From the NCBI GenBank assembly GCA_024500155.1, contig CM044874.1:5905001-5969000 (forward strand): a stretch of 64,000 nt of DNA, written 5' to 3'. This document shows positions 23,550 through 36,089 of the stretch, in pieces; position 1 is the stretch's first letter, and each line of letters starts with the position of its first letter. Origin of the DNA: Chenopodium formosanum. Its lineage: Eukaryota; Streptophyta; Magnoliopsida; Caryophyllales; Amaranthaceae. The notes beneath the pieces are model-generated. The model saw only the letters and a program-made list of their open reading frames with translations, made no database searches and was not told the DNA's origin. The position numbers were made by a program, and so were the translations under genes.

Positions 23550-25050
23550 GTATCTTAGTTTTTTCCAATGATTTGATTAAAAAAAAAAACAAAATTAAAC
23601 TTGTAGATGAAAATCAATTATTCATGACTTTGGAAACAAATAAACAAAATTGGCAAAATGTATACATAAATTAAAGTATTTGATAATTTGAAAGTAGTTA
23701 ACTTCATTTATACCAAAACACAATGATTAAATGTTAACGCATGATTCAATGTATCATACTAGCAAATGAATTATATCATACAAACTCAATTTCTCAATAT
23801 CTAGAATTCTATACCCAAGCTAAGCATTAAAATGACTATACATGTGATCTTATATACGATGACTACTTGGTACTCCCTTTGATCCTTTTGTTCTTACCTC
23901 TTGACATCTTTTTGTGAGGAAAACAAAATCAAAAGTGGCAAAAATAAGAAGAGGACTTCACATTTATAAAGATACAATAATTTAGCAACAAGTTATAATT
24001 TTTTAGTAAACTTTAAAGGTTAAGCTGTAAGTCAGACTAACTTAATAGTATGTCTTTAGCATATATACTCAGTAATGCAATGCAAGATCCTACATTTATA
24101 TGTAGGAATAGTATGAACAAATCTAGTAATGTTATACAAGTGCATATATATATATATTTCTGTTCTAATTGAAAAAAGATTGACAATCAAATGCTCATAA
24201 CATAAAATATTTTTCTTTGTCAACCACTTTCATATAATGTTAGTACAATATAGAGTGGTACCTTTTAGATGACGGCCAAAATAAAAGCAAATTCCCAAGT
24301 GTTACCAACAATCCTTGCGTCTACAATGCACCACCAACAGACTAAAGCTAGCAACTATCACACTTTCAACAACACAGTGTCACCCCTACATCAGTCACCT
24401 ATACCACACACACATCAACCAATTAGATTATTCAATTCTCATAAATTAAGAATGGGATAATTTAAAGTAGCCAAATCAAAGATATTACTCTAAATTACAA
24501 AATTAAACAATAATACTATAATAATAATAAAAAATTAAAAAAAAAAAAAAAAAATCAAAGTGCAATCTCTTCGAAATAAAAAATACATAGTATATGAAAA
24601 GGGATATGGGAATTGAATTAATTAAAACATGTCAAGTAATGTTAAAGCTGAAATCCCAAAAACATGATAACCCATAGTAGAACCTTCCAAATTTAGTACT
24701 ACAAACTTAGACCCAACATTTCCTCTGTAGGAAGTTGGAACGCAGGGAAGGAATTCCAAAAAAAAAACATTACTAATTTAACAATTCCAGCTCACATCAA
24801 GCTGATCCAAGCTATCAAAATATCTATCTACCAATTTCCTACCTATTGCATTAAGAGAACAAAAATAAACACAATAACCTATAATTTTTTTAAAAACACT
24901 TAATAATAGTAGAATTTTGGGCTAACTATGCTACAAAACTGAAATTAACCTAGAAAATTGAAGAATTTCATGTCAAATTATAGACAAGAACTAAGAGGAG
25001 AAAAAACTTACCAATTCTTGGGTTTTGTGTTGGTGGATTTAGGCAGACAA

Positions 25051-25061
25051 CTATTTATATA
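25051..25061 (-). promoter_or_regulatory. Probable TATA box of the CACTA transposase gene, copy 2
   Basis: The minus strand reads TATATAAATAG, with a G|GTAAGT splice donor about 40 bases downstream (25,012/25,011), identical to copy 1. It suggests a non-coding first exon. Confidence 0.55.
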
Positions 25062-25977
25062 CTTTAGCAACCCTTTGAAGACAGCTACAACTACCCACCG
25101 TTAACAGAGGGTGGCGGCAATTCCCAAGAACAATGGTTTTTCACATACTTGAATTGGGTTTTGGCAAAACAAAATTCTTAGAAAGCCTAGAGTTTACAAA
25201 CTGAAGGAGGACAGAGAGAGTGAAATTTTTTGGGCATAAGCTTTTTAATATTCAACTTTTTTCAGGTTAATTGGGTGAAATTTTGGGGACCCGCCAATAT
25301 TTTCGTTTAGTCCGCCAAAATGAAAATTGGCGACAAATTTGGGTTATGACTTTTTAATATTCAACTTTTTCTTAGATTGTGTATTACAACTATATAGCTT
25401 TATGAAATTTCTTTCCAGAACTCAGCGACCAAAATTTTTTTATATACGTTGCCAAGAAATTTAGCAACCAATAATAAAAGGCAAATTTTAGCCTTATAAG
25501 CTCGGCAACCAATAAATTTTTCTTCGTCTCCATTTAGCTACGAAATAAAACACGGTTGCCATATTCAGTTGCTAAATCTAGGTTTTTTTGTAGTGTAATT
25601 TATATATGTACTAATAATCCATCAAAATTTTATGATCACGCAACTTGTAGGTTTAGTCAACACTTAAGTGTCATCATGTGATTTATATATAACACTATCA
25701 TCTAAATATACTGTCATGTGTTTTTTATATATTAATTTGAATAAAAGAAACTCTAACAAGTATAAATCACGATAAATTCTAATATGACAAAAAAGTCATC
25801 TTGATATTAATCTCCATATAGAAGCCAACTTATATCAAATAACTATTCCATATCCACATGATGTACATGACATGTATTGTATGGTAATATTCACTATAAA
25901 ATAGCTACTTTCCAGATTAAACCCTTCTTTTTGTCCACTCTAAATATATTTTTATAATCCAATATGTTCTTCTACAG

Positions 25978-28186
25978 GGTAACCTAATACATGGTCGGTT
26001 AGTTGAAGATGAAATAGACACATTTGGCCACTATTTCATGATGGATGGCCATTATGAGATAACCAATGCTCTAATTAATCCTATGCCAAAGCATTTCCAA
26101 ATTGAAATCACTGATATTCCATATCAGTTAAATTTCGCACCTACAACTCTTGTACAGCAGATTTGCCCTGTCACTGGTGAAGCAGAACCTGAGTTCAATA
26201 CAATATCGTCTATCACAAAAACTCAGTTCCTAGATGAAATCTGTGGTATGTTTCAATAAGGATTTCATAAATGTTTCATTATTCACACTACTCGAATAAA
26301 CCTTAATTTTAACAATGCAGAGCTTCAGCCAATAAGTGCTATAACACATGATATACAAGAATATGTCACATATGATATAGTAAACAAATCTTTTTAAGTA
26401 TTGAACAATGATCATAACAGAAACGAAACTAATATTCATGACTACTAATTGTAGATGTATTGGGAGTGGTCTTATTTGTAGACGAAGAAGCCCGACTGGT
26501 TGATTCATGTTGTGGTCAACCCTCTTATGTTAGAGAGGTTGTCATAACAGACCAAACGTGAGAATCATATATTTATATACTATTGTGCATTCTTAATATA
26601 CAGCTTTACAATGATGACTGATAATTAATTACAATGCTTATTCCTGTTTAACAGCAATACTCGGCCTATAATCATTAATGTGTGGAATCATCTTGCTGGA
26701 AGTAAATGCGAACAGTTAAATGTTTGGGCAGAAAAATTTACAATAGTTGGCTTTACATCAGTTAAACCAACCACTCTTAAAGGTTAGAATATATGAAGCC
26801 TAACACTTAAGTATTTTTCACAATGTATAAATCTTGAGCTAATTATGATATACATTATATAGGCTTTTCTTTGTCAACTAGAATGTACAGCCAAATAATC
26901 TACAACCCAAAAGGAGATAGGGCTGATGTCTTGCGTGAATGGCATATATAATTTCCTATATCACTTATAAAATATATGATCCTTCGCATGACAATAACAA
27001 GTTATAACTTTTATAGGTCTGAGCTGTATACACAAATATTGTTGGATCGACAAGATATAATTTTACAAGTTCGTTCTCCTGAGGATAAAGATTCAATTGT
27101 CACTATCCAGTATCTTAAAGATAAGAAGGTTTCAACTTACGATCTTATACCACATATGCATCAACCACTAAATTCTTAGCAATCGCATGTATATAATATT
27201 TTATTTTTTCCTGTTTGAAATGTTCTAGTGTAGGCACAGAACGCACTACAGGATGAAAAGCATTGGATTTCTGCAAGTATAGTTCCTGCATCTACGGACC
27301 AGCTGTTCGTTTACATAGGTTGCTCTAGCTGCGGGAAGCCAACAACCCTTCTAGAAGGGAGATTATTTGCTTGTTCAAAATGCTACACCAGAGAAACACT
27401 TGCCTGCATCAGGTATATAATTATGATAGCTAATGTTAATATAGTTCTATCACCACATATCAATTCTAAGATATCTGCTTCATAATCCTATTATTATACA
27501 CAGGGTAGCTCTCACCTTTGACGCAGTAGATACAAATGACAGCTTATCCTTCACAGCATTAAGCAATGAAACTGAAAAAATATTTGGGATGTGTACAACT
27601 GATAAAAATCGAATCAAGACAAATGTATGTGCTCAAAGTAATAAAATGAACTATATATCAAATAAAATCAATTACTATATATATATATCAAGTAAATGTA
27701 TATGTAGACTTACTTGACCTGTAATAATCACAGGAAGACATTTTCTCTTTTACTGCTGCATGCTTGAATATCTGTTCCAAGGTATTCCACCTCAAAGTTG
27801 GACCCTCACCAGCTTTAACTGCAGCCAACAAATTGCATTGGATATTAGAGGATGTTTGCATATCAACTGATGATATAATTCCAATTCCAATAGCCACAGG
27901 ACAGTCTCATTTTCCTTCGGCGGTAACTGGAAGAGATAAGGGCAAGAAATATGCTGACCTAGAAATGCTTCCTAATTGGTCGGCACATAAGCGTCCTCGT
28001 TCTTCATCCAACAGAAGTACCTCAAAATTAACCAATGAAGTTGGATCTCCAAATCTGAGGCAAGAAAATGCTAGAACAATCACCACAGACCCTTCTGATG
28101 TGCATGCTCCTGCAATTAAGGTCAGGAAAACTGAACAAACAAGTGACAAGGACGTCCCAATGACTACTTCCAGCCCTTCAATCTGA
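25978..28186 (+). pseudogene. Helitron-borne RPA1-like gene, copy 2
   Basis: The exon layout equals that of copy 1 shifted by 22,525: an OB fold in the first visible exon (25,978-26,245), a zinc ribbon with CSSCGK and CSKC near 27,330-27,385, and a basic tail ending at 28,184-28,186. It carries the same two defects (phase mismatch between exons 2 and 3, no normal donor after exon 5) and lacks the start exon. There are a few copy-specific substitutions, for example a Glu to Asp change near 26,482 and an A to G just after the exon 6 acceptor (27,017). The role would be single-strand DNA binding during Helitron replication. Confidence 0.72.
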
Positions 28187-28299
28187 ATCCTTAAAGGTAC
28201 TAAGGTTTTATGAAGCATAAATTTTGGTGTTTTAAAGTAGTAGAATATAGATATTGCATTAGAAGAACCATCGGCAGTTATAGGTTAAGTTTTTGCTGG

Positions 28300-28504
28300 G
28301 TTATGAAGGAACATAAGTAGTGACTTGTGTTCCTCCATAACACTCACCTTAATAAGGTAAAACGTAGATGGTGCATTTTGCAACCTTAGCAACATAGTGT
28401 TCTTAAAAATGAACAAAATCAATCTATTTTTATAAGACCATAGGTCATAAATCTTTTGAAGAGTTGTGTAGGAACATAAGTAATAACTTGTGTTCCTACA
28501 AAAC
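28300..28504. repeat. Paired hairpins A and B, copy 2
   Basis: Hairpin A (28,300-28,341) and hairpin B (28,463-28,504) have the same 19-bp arms and 4-nt loops as in copy 1. Both are unchanged between the copies. Confidence 0.8.
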
Positions 28505-31329
28505 ACTTTGGTAACATATAGATGCAAGTATTTATATTACATATGTACGAAACATCCTAAATATTTTGAACATTTTGGAGGACCATATAGGTTCCCATAA
28601 GCTCATTATGTAGAGCTTTTTCCAATATTATGTGCTATGTGAATCTAGCAGCAGTAGTAAAGACTAATATTGTTAATTATATAATTAATTAAATAGTGTG
28701 TGCTTCATAATTATTTTTTTGCCTTCATAAATTTATGACAGCTATCTAATAGTTTTAAAACAGTCACAAAATACAATAGTATATGCTAACCATATACATA
28801 ATGCATAATTTTTCAGCAAAATCCTACCACCAGTTTTAAACTTCATACTCTCAAGTAATATATGATTTGAAATTCATATTATGTCTTTATTCTGTTTTGA
28901 AATTCATATTATGTCTTTATTCAATTTAAGGGTCACTAAAATACTCATAATGTTTAAAACATATACCATGAAAATTCTATAGTATCAACGAAGATTCAGA
29001 AGAATACCTTGATAGCAATCTAAAATCATAGCTACCTAACTTCGTACATTAGAAAATCAAACAATATGATATACAATTTTAATCTCAATACATACACGAC
29101 CTTCCTAAATAAACCTCCGATATACAAGGTTTGATGAAAAACCCCTACCACTAATTATATATATATGCACCTAAGATATATACTTAGTAATTTTGTTCTT
29201 TTTGGAGCATAGTAATCTATATACACTTAAATTTAACCAAAATACAATAAATAATATTTATGGAAGTACATCTTCACAAATTTTGTTATGTGATATGTCA
29301 TTAGCATCATAAATAATCATAATAAAATAACATAAATATTATTTAAGGGTCACTGCTTGATTAATATAATTCACTATTTACAGTTAATTGAATCACCGCT
29401 AATAATATTCATTTCAAATTCAATTCATAATTAATTTAGATCTACAAATAAATAAGATAATTAATTTGATTAAACATAGGTACTTAATGTATTGTAAGCA
29501 TTTTTAATACTTATAGTAATTTTTCTAAATCTAATAACCATGCTCTTTTGGGGTACACACTTGTGATGAAATAGACTATGGCATTACAAAATCTCTGAAG
29601 AAATCTATACATAAACCACAATATATGAACAAGTGGCATTAAATATTTACCTTTTAGAAAACAAATCACCTAACATATCATAAAATCTATGGCAATCTAT
29701 GTAAAATCTAAATAACCAAACTATATAGTAACACGTGTAATGTAATATCATCTTTGCTTCCAAAAAAAAAAAAAAAACCTTTTGTACAAATAATAAGCTA
29801 TAGCCATATTGTGTCTATAAATACACTTCAAGAAATTGACTTCATGCATCTTCACCATAGCAAAACACACATTATATATAATCACATATACATCACTAGC
29901 TCACTGCATTGCTAGAATTATGTCTCAAAACCAATCCATAATAAAAAAACCCATCTACTATCCACTTATCAATCAAAAAACAAGCAAAGCCTATTTCAAA
30001 ATTCCATTCCAATCATTTACAAAACCAAAAAACTTACCAATCAATAGCACAATTTTTGCTAAAATATAGAATCATTAGCACAATTTTTGCTAATGTATTT
30101 CTATAATCACTTCTTTAATACAATTATACAACTACCGGGAAAATTAACTTTATCAGTATTATAATTGTATTAAAGTTTTTCGATAGTTACTCACTGCCTC
30201 TGCAATGCCGGGCTATGCGAAATTCGGGACTCCCATAACTCGGGTAACCCGGATCGCCAATACTACTATTGCCCAGGAAAATTTGTTAGTACTCTGATTA
30301 TTATATCAACAAATTAGTAATTATTTCTTAAACTGATATTGTGAAGTTGTTATTATATTAATGTAATAAACCTAGCTAAAATTGTTATACCTCTAAGTCA
30401 TTTTCATGTTATCTTAAAAATTAGCTCTCTTTAAGAACTAATTGTATAGAACATTTGAACATATATTTTGGATCTATTGTTACAATGTGTAGCTATTATA
30501 TACTTTACATTATACAATCAATGACGAAAATCATTTTTATTTTGCATCTAATTTATTAGATTCTATGTCTGTAAATTTCAAATTAAAATAACATAATTAA
30601 TTGTTAGATATTATATATGTGACATTATTGACTAACTTAATGACATTATTAAACCCTTTTTTTCCCCTATTATTTATAAGCATATACATTGTGTATATTC
30701 CTTATAAGATTGCATGGTATCTTATGAAAGCTCCTCCTTTTTTTGCAATTCATGCATAAATATATAACCATAATTGTTATTAATAATGAGCCATTTAGTT
30801 AATCATATTGCAGACTAAGTTTCTCTAGCTACCTCAACAAGGAAACTTAAAATTTTAAGAATAGTTTAGGAGAAACCTCGCCTTCATTTAGTTGGCTTTT
30901 TTTTTTTCTTTCTATTTCATTTATCTTAGTTTACTTGATTTTTCTGTAATAGGTTTTTATTCTCTACTTTTTTCCTCTATTAATCTAGGTTGTATCCTAA
31001 CATTTTATATAAATGACTATCCAACAAGTAAAATGAGACAGACAATGTAATGAAATTAAATACAAGTTTTGGTTTTGGGCCCATTAAAAAGAATAGTAAT
31101 TCCCACAATTTAGCTAAGCTTAATTGATTTTCAGCATACAACTTACACATAAGAAACGGAATTAAAGTTCTCTGTTCATATAAGGATAATATACTTATTG
31201 ATCTCATGTCATGGAATAGACATAACAAAACACAAGGCTATAATCATATAGCACTACTAAACTAAACCAAAATTAAAGTCATACAATTAGCTTATCAAAT
31301 TAAGTTCTTATTGATTCAAACTAACAACA

Positions 31330-31904
31330 TTAGAAATCAGTACTCAATTGCAAATAAACATAAAAAGCAATACGATTGCCCCGACTAAGCTTGAACACAG
31401 CGCCTAAATCTATTTGCACATCATATTCATTGATCAATTTATCAACTCCTTTTTTAATAAAACACTTCACAATTCTATTTCCGGAAGTGTGTATCTTCAA
31501 TTCAGCTTCAAATTTTGAATCATAAAGCCGCAACAATATTTTTGTTGTCTCTACAAGATTTTGGAAATGATCTCGAGCAAAATCTATTGGAACATTCTAC
31601 ATCCAACAACACAAACAAAGGGAACAAAAAAAAAAGGGATAAATACCCATATATAAGCATCACAATGTTCACTAAAAAATATCTTTAAAATATCAACAAA
31701 ATATAATAAACTAAATAAAAAAACACATACTATAATTACCTGTGAATGATGCGATTCTGAAAACACAAATTGAAAATTACGCCCTTTTAATCTAGCTGAC
31801 ATACTATTTGCCCAACTATTTGCCGCAATCATCCTTTCCGAGCATCTTTGAATCAGAGGCTTACGACCACGCTTGTTACTACCACTACTACCTATATTTT
31901 CCAT
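31330..31904 (-). CDS. Two-exon B3-like gene inside the Helitron, copy 2
   Basis: Exon 1 runs 31,904-31,740 and exon 2 runs 31,596-31,330. The intron starts GTAATT and ends TGTAG. The spliced ORF is 143 codons and open, differing from copy 1 by a single visible residue (His for Tyr in the SES-HSQ segment before the intron). An A-run length change falls in the intron. Basic KRGRKP at the N-terminus and a PIDFARDHF-type start of a B3-like fold suggest a DNA-binding nuclear protein, possibly a reproductive-meristem-type B3 fragment. The fold assignment is inference. The upstream minus-strand sequence shows no clear TATA box. Confidence 0.6.
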
Positions 31905-32961
31905 ATTATTTTCGATATGAGAACAAAAACAATACAACAATGAGACTTTTATAGGCACCAAATTAAACAAATGAAATACGTTATTCACACTTTAGTCAAC
32001 CAAACACTTAATACTACTAAATTCCACATTAACCTTTGACTTTAGTATGCATAAAACCAATTCCCTATAAGAATTGAGCAATAAAATGTAATTGCATCCG
32101 CAAGTTACAATTGCAAATCCCAAATTAATACCTTAGTCAAACATATAGTAAATAATATACTTAATAATACCTTTCACATTAATATAACACCCTAATATTC
32201 ATAAAAGTATCTCGCTTAGACTATGCATATATAATAATATTCACATAGACTATGCATATATTCCCATATATTAACTTGACACATAATAAACAATAACCAA
32301 ACTTCCCACTCTAAGATACTACTACCCCTTTTGTAATTGAAGTTTACCGAAAAACAAGTATCAGTTGGGCTTTTAGAACGAAGCCCACTAATGAATCTAG
32401 AGCCAATTGAACAAGCTTACCCAACAACACCAAATAAAGATTACCACTATTTGAATCTCTTTAAGATTGTGCTTCTTCTACTTCAGTCCAACGTCAGCCC
32501 TTTAAGTCTGTATAATCCATTTAAAGCTATTTCTACAAAGACTGATATTAAAAATAAATACATTCTTTTTTAAACACTTTCTTAATTTAGTCAATTTGAT
32601 GACTTCTAATTCACTTTTTAAATGCTTTATAACTATTTGTTAGTTGAGTATAAATAATTCTTAAACCCTCACATAAAGATTACATATTCGAAATAGTTAA
32701 TCAAGTTCCGATACATTTTATTCTTCTACTATTGCATGGTCATCACCAAACATTTTAAAACATTATGGCCCATTCTACATAGTACATACAAACATTGTAT
32801 GTCACCACCTACGCAAGAAACATATAAGACTCTGTATTAATAATTAAAGAATATATTTAATCAACATCATCAATCTTGTGTATCATTTATTCAATTAATC
32901 CATTAATGAACATACACACACTCATAAAACAGTTAATTCAACCTATTACCAATAACTTGGG

Positions 32962-32995
32962 GAACCGCGCGCAACACGCGCGGGTTCGCAACTAG
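32962..32995 (+). other. Helitron 3' terminus: hairpin plus CTAG, copy 2
   Basis: The stem GAACCGCGCG pairs fully with CGCGCGGGTTC (one bulged C) around CAACA. The end CTAG follows eight bases later. This copy keeps the paired C at 32,981 that is T in copy 1. Confidence 0.78.
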
Positions 32996-33314
32996 TAATA
33001 CTAAAAGTTAGTTTTAAACTTTTTGTGTCCGCAAAAATTCTATTAATTAGTACTAATTAAAAGTTAGTTTTAATTACGATACTAAGTAGTATATGGAAAA
33101 GTCAGTTACGATATACTAACTATAAATATATGTTATTGCTCAAATAAATTGTGTTGAACTGTCATTCAATAAAATATCCTAAATTAATATTTGTTTTCTC
33201 TCTAATTCAGTCTTAATTGAATTAGTTTTACACCGACCTCATAAATAAATTCTAAGGATTAACGAAACTAATTAAGGATGATACTTCTTCAATTAGTGGG
33301 AAGACATTAAAGAT
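32996..33314. other. Pre-insertion DNA between Helitron end and solo LTR, copy 2
   Basis: It is AT-rich with no element ends. The last part (from about 33,258) is open in one frame that continues, across the solo LTR and its nested elements, into 57,267-57,397. The last five bases aagat are the LTR target duplication. Confidence 0.55.
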
Positions 33315-34018
33315 TGTTGACCCTTATGTGTTTTGATGATGACTCAAGCAAACTTACACGTTTTAACAAATGTTTTTAAGTATTTTAAATCTTAGGAAGG
33401 AGGAAACTGAAGTATGTGATGATGTACCCGAGGAGGAACGAGCATACTGAAAGACAAAGGAGATTTAACACTAATAAGCGAGAAGTTAAAATTAAGAAAG
33501 CAGGACATTAGTTCCCCGAGGGAACTAAAGAATGGAAGCTTAGGTTGTTTTTTTAGCTTCTTGTACGTATAAATTATATTGACATTAGTAAGAGTCAATT
33601 GGAATAGTTATCTTATTTTAATTAATTATATTTTCCTAAATTCCTACTAGATATTATTTAAGTAAATAATTATCTTTTGGAAAATATCATTTGAAGGAAA
33701 TATCTTTTATAAATATCTTTTAACTGATTTAGTTTTTACTTTTGAGAAAATGATTTTTTATGGAAACTATTTTTACGTGGGTTTTAATCAGTCATATTAG
33801 TTGAGAAAATTAAGGAAGTAGTAAAAGAGTTTGAAAAAGTAGTGGGTTAGTTGCGTTCGTGGAGTTAGTGGAACAAACTAACTGATTAGTGGATGCATTT
33901 CTAACTCTATAAATAAAGCTTTTTTCAGTTTGCAAAAATACACTTTAGCATTCTAGCATATTTATTCTTACTTATTCCACTTGAGTCTAAAAGTGTTCGT
34001 GTGATTTATATTAGAGTT
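33315..34018 (+). mobile_element. SIRE-like copia solo LTR, left part, copy 2
   Basis: It starts TGTTGACCC after aagat (33,310-33,314). TATA is at 33,908-33,915. It is interrupted by the gypsy element after gagtt (34,014-34,018). The right part is at 56,872-57,261 and ends in CA followed by aagat, so the LTR is complete (about 1.09 kb when the insert is ignored) and has no internal region: a solo LTR. Confidence 0.85.
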
Positions 34019-34381
34019 TGTTTGGGTCCAATTAATCCTTATTGGGCCCGGTCAATAAATGATTCAATACAAGTCAAGGTCAAGGCCCAAGCCTCCTTTC
34101 CTACCAAGTCAAGTTCCAATCAACGACCCAAGTCGTCATGGTTAGCCCATATGACCCCAAGCCCATCTCTTCTCCTTGTCATGCTAAGGTATAAAAGCCT
34201 TCAATTACTTCATTTATCATTCATTCACATTCAAGCCTCAAGCAATTAATACTCTTGCATAGCTTTCTCTCTCTAAACACTGTTTGACTTCGGCATCGGA
34301 GGGGCCTTCCTCGGAACAACCCCCGAGGCCAGTTTACATGTGTTTGTTGTGCAGGAAACCCTCGGCCCAACATCATTTGGA
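34019..34381 (+). repeat. Gypsy 5' LTR, 3'-truncated, copy 2
   Basis: It aligns with 56,445-56,807. The final 64 bp of the LTR and the primer-binding site are deleted. TATAAAA is at 34,190-34,196. Confidence 0.85.
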
Positions 34382-34407
34382 TTCAATCAATAGTTCGAAG
34401 TAAACCT

Positions 34408-35903
34408 TTGAGCACCCATTCTCGCTCTCACATTCAATCAAGGACCCCTTTAACGGGGCCCGGTTCGGAAGAGGTAGTAAGGGCTTTGGCAGTACTCATG
34501 GACGCCGTAAAGGCCCAGAACATGCCACCTCCACGCGACCGAACTCCCTCGCAAACTAGGCACCAGCAGAGGAGGCTCGACCAGGAGGGGGAGAAACTTC
34601 CTTCCTTTAGGGAGTTGGCAGAATGGGAAGAGGACACTTGGAGAACCGAACGAGAAAGGAAAAGGAATTCTCATTTCTTCAAAGAATCTTCTACCCAGTT
34701 CACCCAGAGCAAAACTCATAAAGCAGCAGCTTTGCCTCACGGCCAGAGACTGTCCGCCAGAGCGCTCTCGACCGACTAGGCGATAGGGAACAAAGTGTGC
34801 ATAGCCGCCTCTCCTTCCCTGTAGCCGAGGCCCAACCTTCCCAGTCGGGGACGAAAACAACTCCTACCTCTCTGAGAGGGCGGAGCGCGGTCCCTTCGGC
34901 TAGGAATAAGGGTAAGGCCGTGATGCTTCCTACCAGTTCTCCGTTTGAGTAATGGATTCTAGAAAAACATGTGCCGACGGTGAAAATCCCATTGTACATC
35001 ACTTACTACGGGACTTCGGACTCAAAGGACCATATTGCCTCCTACGAGGGGCATATGCACCTATGCTCCATGTTCGAGGCGACCTGATGCAATTATTTTC
35101 TTACCACTCTCAAGGGGGTCGCGCAAGCGTGGATCTCCAAGGGAGTAAAGGAAGGCTCCATAACGGGGTGGGACGACCTGTCCGCCAAGTTTAAGAGCAA
35201 ATTTTCCACGGCGAATCGCCAGGAGAAGACCACTGCAGAGCTCATTGGCTTGCAGAAAGGGGAGACTGAAAGTCTACGGGATTATCTGACTCGTTTCAGC
35301 AAAGAGTCATCCACCGTTTCCCAGCTGGATCAAGGGTTGCCCGTCTTTTCCATGCAAAACAACCTTCAGCCAGGAAAGTTCCTTGAGTTCATGGTCATAC
35401 ATACCCCGCAGACCTTGGAGGAAGCTCTAAACGCTTCGGATAAATTCATCCGAGCTGAAGAGTGGAACAAAACAAAAACCCAACCTCAAATTGGGGGCGG
35501 GAAGCAAAAACAACAACCGTATGAAGGCCAAGGCCAGAAGGCGAAAGGAAAGGCGAAAGCCTCGGAACAATCTTCGGCCAACGAGTCGAAGAAGGAGAAG
35601 TCTGCTCCCTTCAAGGGCAGATACAAATCCTATACTGCGCTTGCCCTTCCACGCGCTAAGATCTACAGCGTGACGAAGGAGAAGCAGAGTTACCCAAAGA
35701 CGAGGCCTCTCCCAAAGTGGTATCAGCGAAAAAACAAAGATCAATGGTGTGAGTTCCACGAGTCACCAGGACACAACACTGAAGAATGTATCCAGCTGAA
35801 GGACCAAATCGAGGATATGGTCCGGAAGGGGTACTTAAAAAAATATATCGCGGATTACCACGAGAAAAAAGAAGCCAAGAAGTCCGAGAAAGACTCCTAC
35901 TGA
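34408..35903 (+). pseudogene. Gypsy gag polyprotein, copy 2
   Basis: It has the same structure as copy 1: an N-terminal part (34,408-34,779) in one frame, and a capsid and nucleocapsid part (about 34,956-35,903) in another frame with an internal TGA near 35,085. Signatures are TYYGTSDSKDH, KGETESLRDYLTRF and a CEFHESPGHNTEEC zinc knuckle. It should form virus-like particles in an active element. No protease domain lies between gag and RT. Confidence 0.8.
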
Positions 35904-36089
35904 TATAGACAGCAGGCCAGATAATGAAGAAGAAAAAGTCTGGGACACTTGCTGATATAGACAGCAGGCCAGATAATGAAGAGTCCAGCCCCACAGCAAT
36001 GGAGCTGGACCAACAGACTAAAGCGGTCGAGTTGACCGAAGGAGACGCCGAAAAATGTGTTACAATCGGGCTGGATATTGATCTGAAAG

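Larger units (their letters stand above)
19965..25595 (-). mobile_element. CACTA transposon, 5' part and gene, copy 2 (3' end lost)
   Basis: Its 5' terminus is at 25,595 (plus strand ...TTTTTTTGTAGTG). It extends inward through subterminal repeats, leader introns and the transposase gene to the duplication junction at 19,965, where the element's 3' end is missing. The other CACTA end was not found anywhere in the window. Confidence 0.87.
25596..32995 (+). mobile_element. Helitron-derived segment, copy 2 (3' end intact)
   Basis: It has the same structure as copy 1: an RPA-like gene at the left, non-coding AT-rich DNA, a minus-strand B3-like gene, and a 3' hairpin with CTAG at 32,992-32,995. 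The left end abuts the CACTA terminus, so the Helitron 5' end is not visible. The stretch 28,190-31,320 carries only small repeats (hairpins at 28,300 and 28,463, a 30-bp tandem repeat at 28,866) and no gene I can support. Confidence 0.7.
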